Below are positions 63,682-64,000 of a DNA stretch of 64,000 nt, piece after piece (positions within the stretch are counted from its first letter, which is position 1; the number at the start of each line of letters is the position of its first letter). Made by a program: the position numbers and the translations under genes. The notes beneath the pieces were generated by a model. The model did not search any database and was not told the origin of the DNA. It saw only the letters and a list, made by a program, of their open reading frames with translations. This DNA comes from Aquimarina sp. MAR_2010_214. Its GTDB lineage: Bacteria > Bacteroidota > Bacteroidia > Flavobacteriales > Flavobacteriaceae. The stretch is from NCBI RefSeq assembly GCF_002846555.1, contig NZ_PJMS01000001.1, forward strand, positions 5,105,501-5,169,500, in the 5' to 3' direction.

Positions 63682-64000
63682 TTATGTAATAGATTTAAGT
63701 TTTACATTTTTGATAAGAGCATCAAGAGTATAGAGTATATGTTCTTTATCATTATCATTCATCTGTTGTACTTCAATAACACGTTTAAGGAGTTGGTTAT
63801 CTACTTCTACAGTTACCTTACCTATTAAGAAATCTAAAGATACTTCTAGTATATCAGCTATTTTAGCAGCTACCTCTATAGATGGTTTTACTTCATCACG
63901 TTCATACCGACCGATAATATCCCCAGAAGTACCTACTTTTTTACCCAATTCATTTTGAGAAAGCTTTTTTTGCTTACGTAGCTTGGTTATCTGCTGTCCT
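63682..64000 (-). CDS. XRE-family repressor D, partial
   Basis: The frame runs to the window edge: QQITKLRKQKKLSQNELG, then KKVGTSGDIIGRYERDEVK and DILEVSLDFLIGKVTVE. The TTG at 63948 is an internal Leu and not the start, because the HTH continues upstream. Similar to XRE B in its C-terminal tail. Confidence 0.85.
   Translation of the reverse strand, partial: GQQITKLRKQKKLSQNELGKKVGTSGDIIGRYERDEVKPSIEVAAKIADILEVSLDFLIGKVTVEVDNQLLKRVIEVQQMNDNDKEHILYTLDALIKNVKLKSIT

Larger units (their letters stand above)
61384..64000 (+). mobile_element. RHS tip-swapping mobile unit D, left part
   Basis: Starts at AAT|GGTAAC and is cut by the window end. Its first 389 bases consist of three blocks identical to the active gene (188 bases), unit B (113) and unit C (92), in that order; it therefore preserves the RHS core as it was before the later insertions. 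Contents so far: tip D, immunity D, thermonuclease, XRE. Confidence 0.7.

Noticed and set aside
33291..64000. Integron or superintegron
   Set aside because: Every unit has its own recombinases and several genes with their own promoters; there is no single integrase with attC-ended single-gene cassettes.
33291..64000. CRISPR array
   Set aside because: Repeats are kilobases long; no short repeat-spacer pattern was seen anywhere in the window.

Overview
The window (about 32% GC by eye, TTG/GTG starts beside ATG, TAnnTTTG -7 boxes, SusD, GH92 mannosidases, bTHX, many Cys-anchored lipoproteins, RHS proteins with Bacteroidetes-type N-termini) looks like a marine or soil Flavobacteriia genome, something like Aquimarina or a relative. 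The genus is an inference; no marker gene fixes it.

Left part (1-9460): the end of a SusD-like glycan-binding lipoprotein, then two GH92 alpha-mannosidases, two ROK-family sugar kinases and a FucP-type sugar/H+ symporter. Together these look like a mannose or N-glycan utilisation locus: the enzymes release mannose at the cell surface or in the periplasm, the symporter imports it and the kinases phosphorylate it. From 9513 to 12849 there is a thiol/sulfur and stress block: two rhodaneses, two thioredoxin-fold proteins, then a MarR regulator with YceI. From 12881 to 20432 there is a complete trp operon, trpEGD-(unknown)-CFBA, headed by a WWW leader peptide and a simple two-state attenuator. From 20447 to 26414 there are mixed housekeeping and hypothetical genes: an M43 protease, a DUF1287 protein, an EEP-type phosphatase/nuclease, ribosomal bTHX and a UDG-like protein. 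A 21-bp tandem repeat lies among them.

Right part (26621-64000): an RHS polymorphic-toxin locus. Two consecutive genes encode the RHS N-terminal shell and the RHS core with its active toxin tip. Behind them lies a head-to-tail series of about 7-kb units. Each unit carries the 3' end of an RHS core with a different toxin tip, an immunity gene, often a small thermonuclease, a divergent XRE repressor, an AAA-type ATPase with a C-terminal winged helix, a complete tyrosine recombinase, a second tyrosine recombinase lacking key catalytic residues, a conserved 50-residue ORF, and about 1 kb of strongly structured non-coding DNA. The next displaced tip follows directly.

The units appear to be mobile elements that integrate inside the conserved RHS core. 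They supply their own in-frame tip plus immunity and push the former tip downstream as an orphan. Sequence mosaics let the nested insertions be ordered. Every visible junction falls at a Gly-Asn codon pair (GG|NAAY) of the core. The first element is present twice as a 6,717-bp tandem duplication. I know of no named system with this layout; I regard it as the undescribed system in the window: self-contained tip-swapping elements that archive old toxin/immunity pairs.
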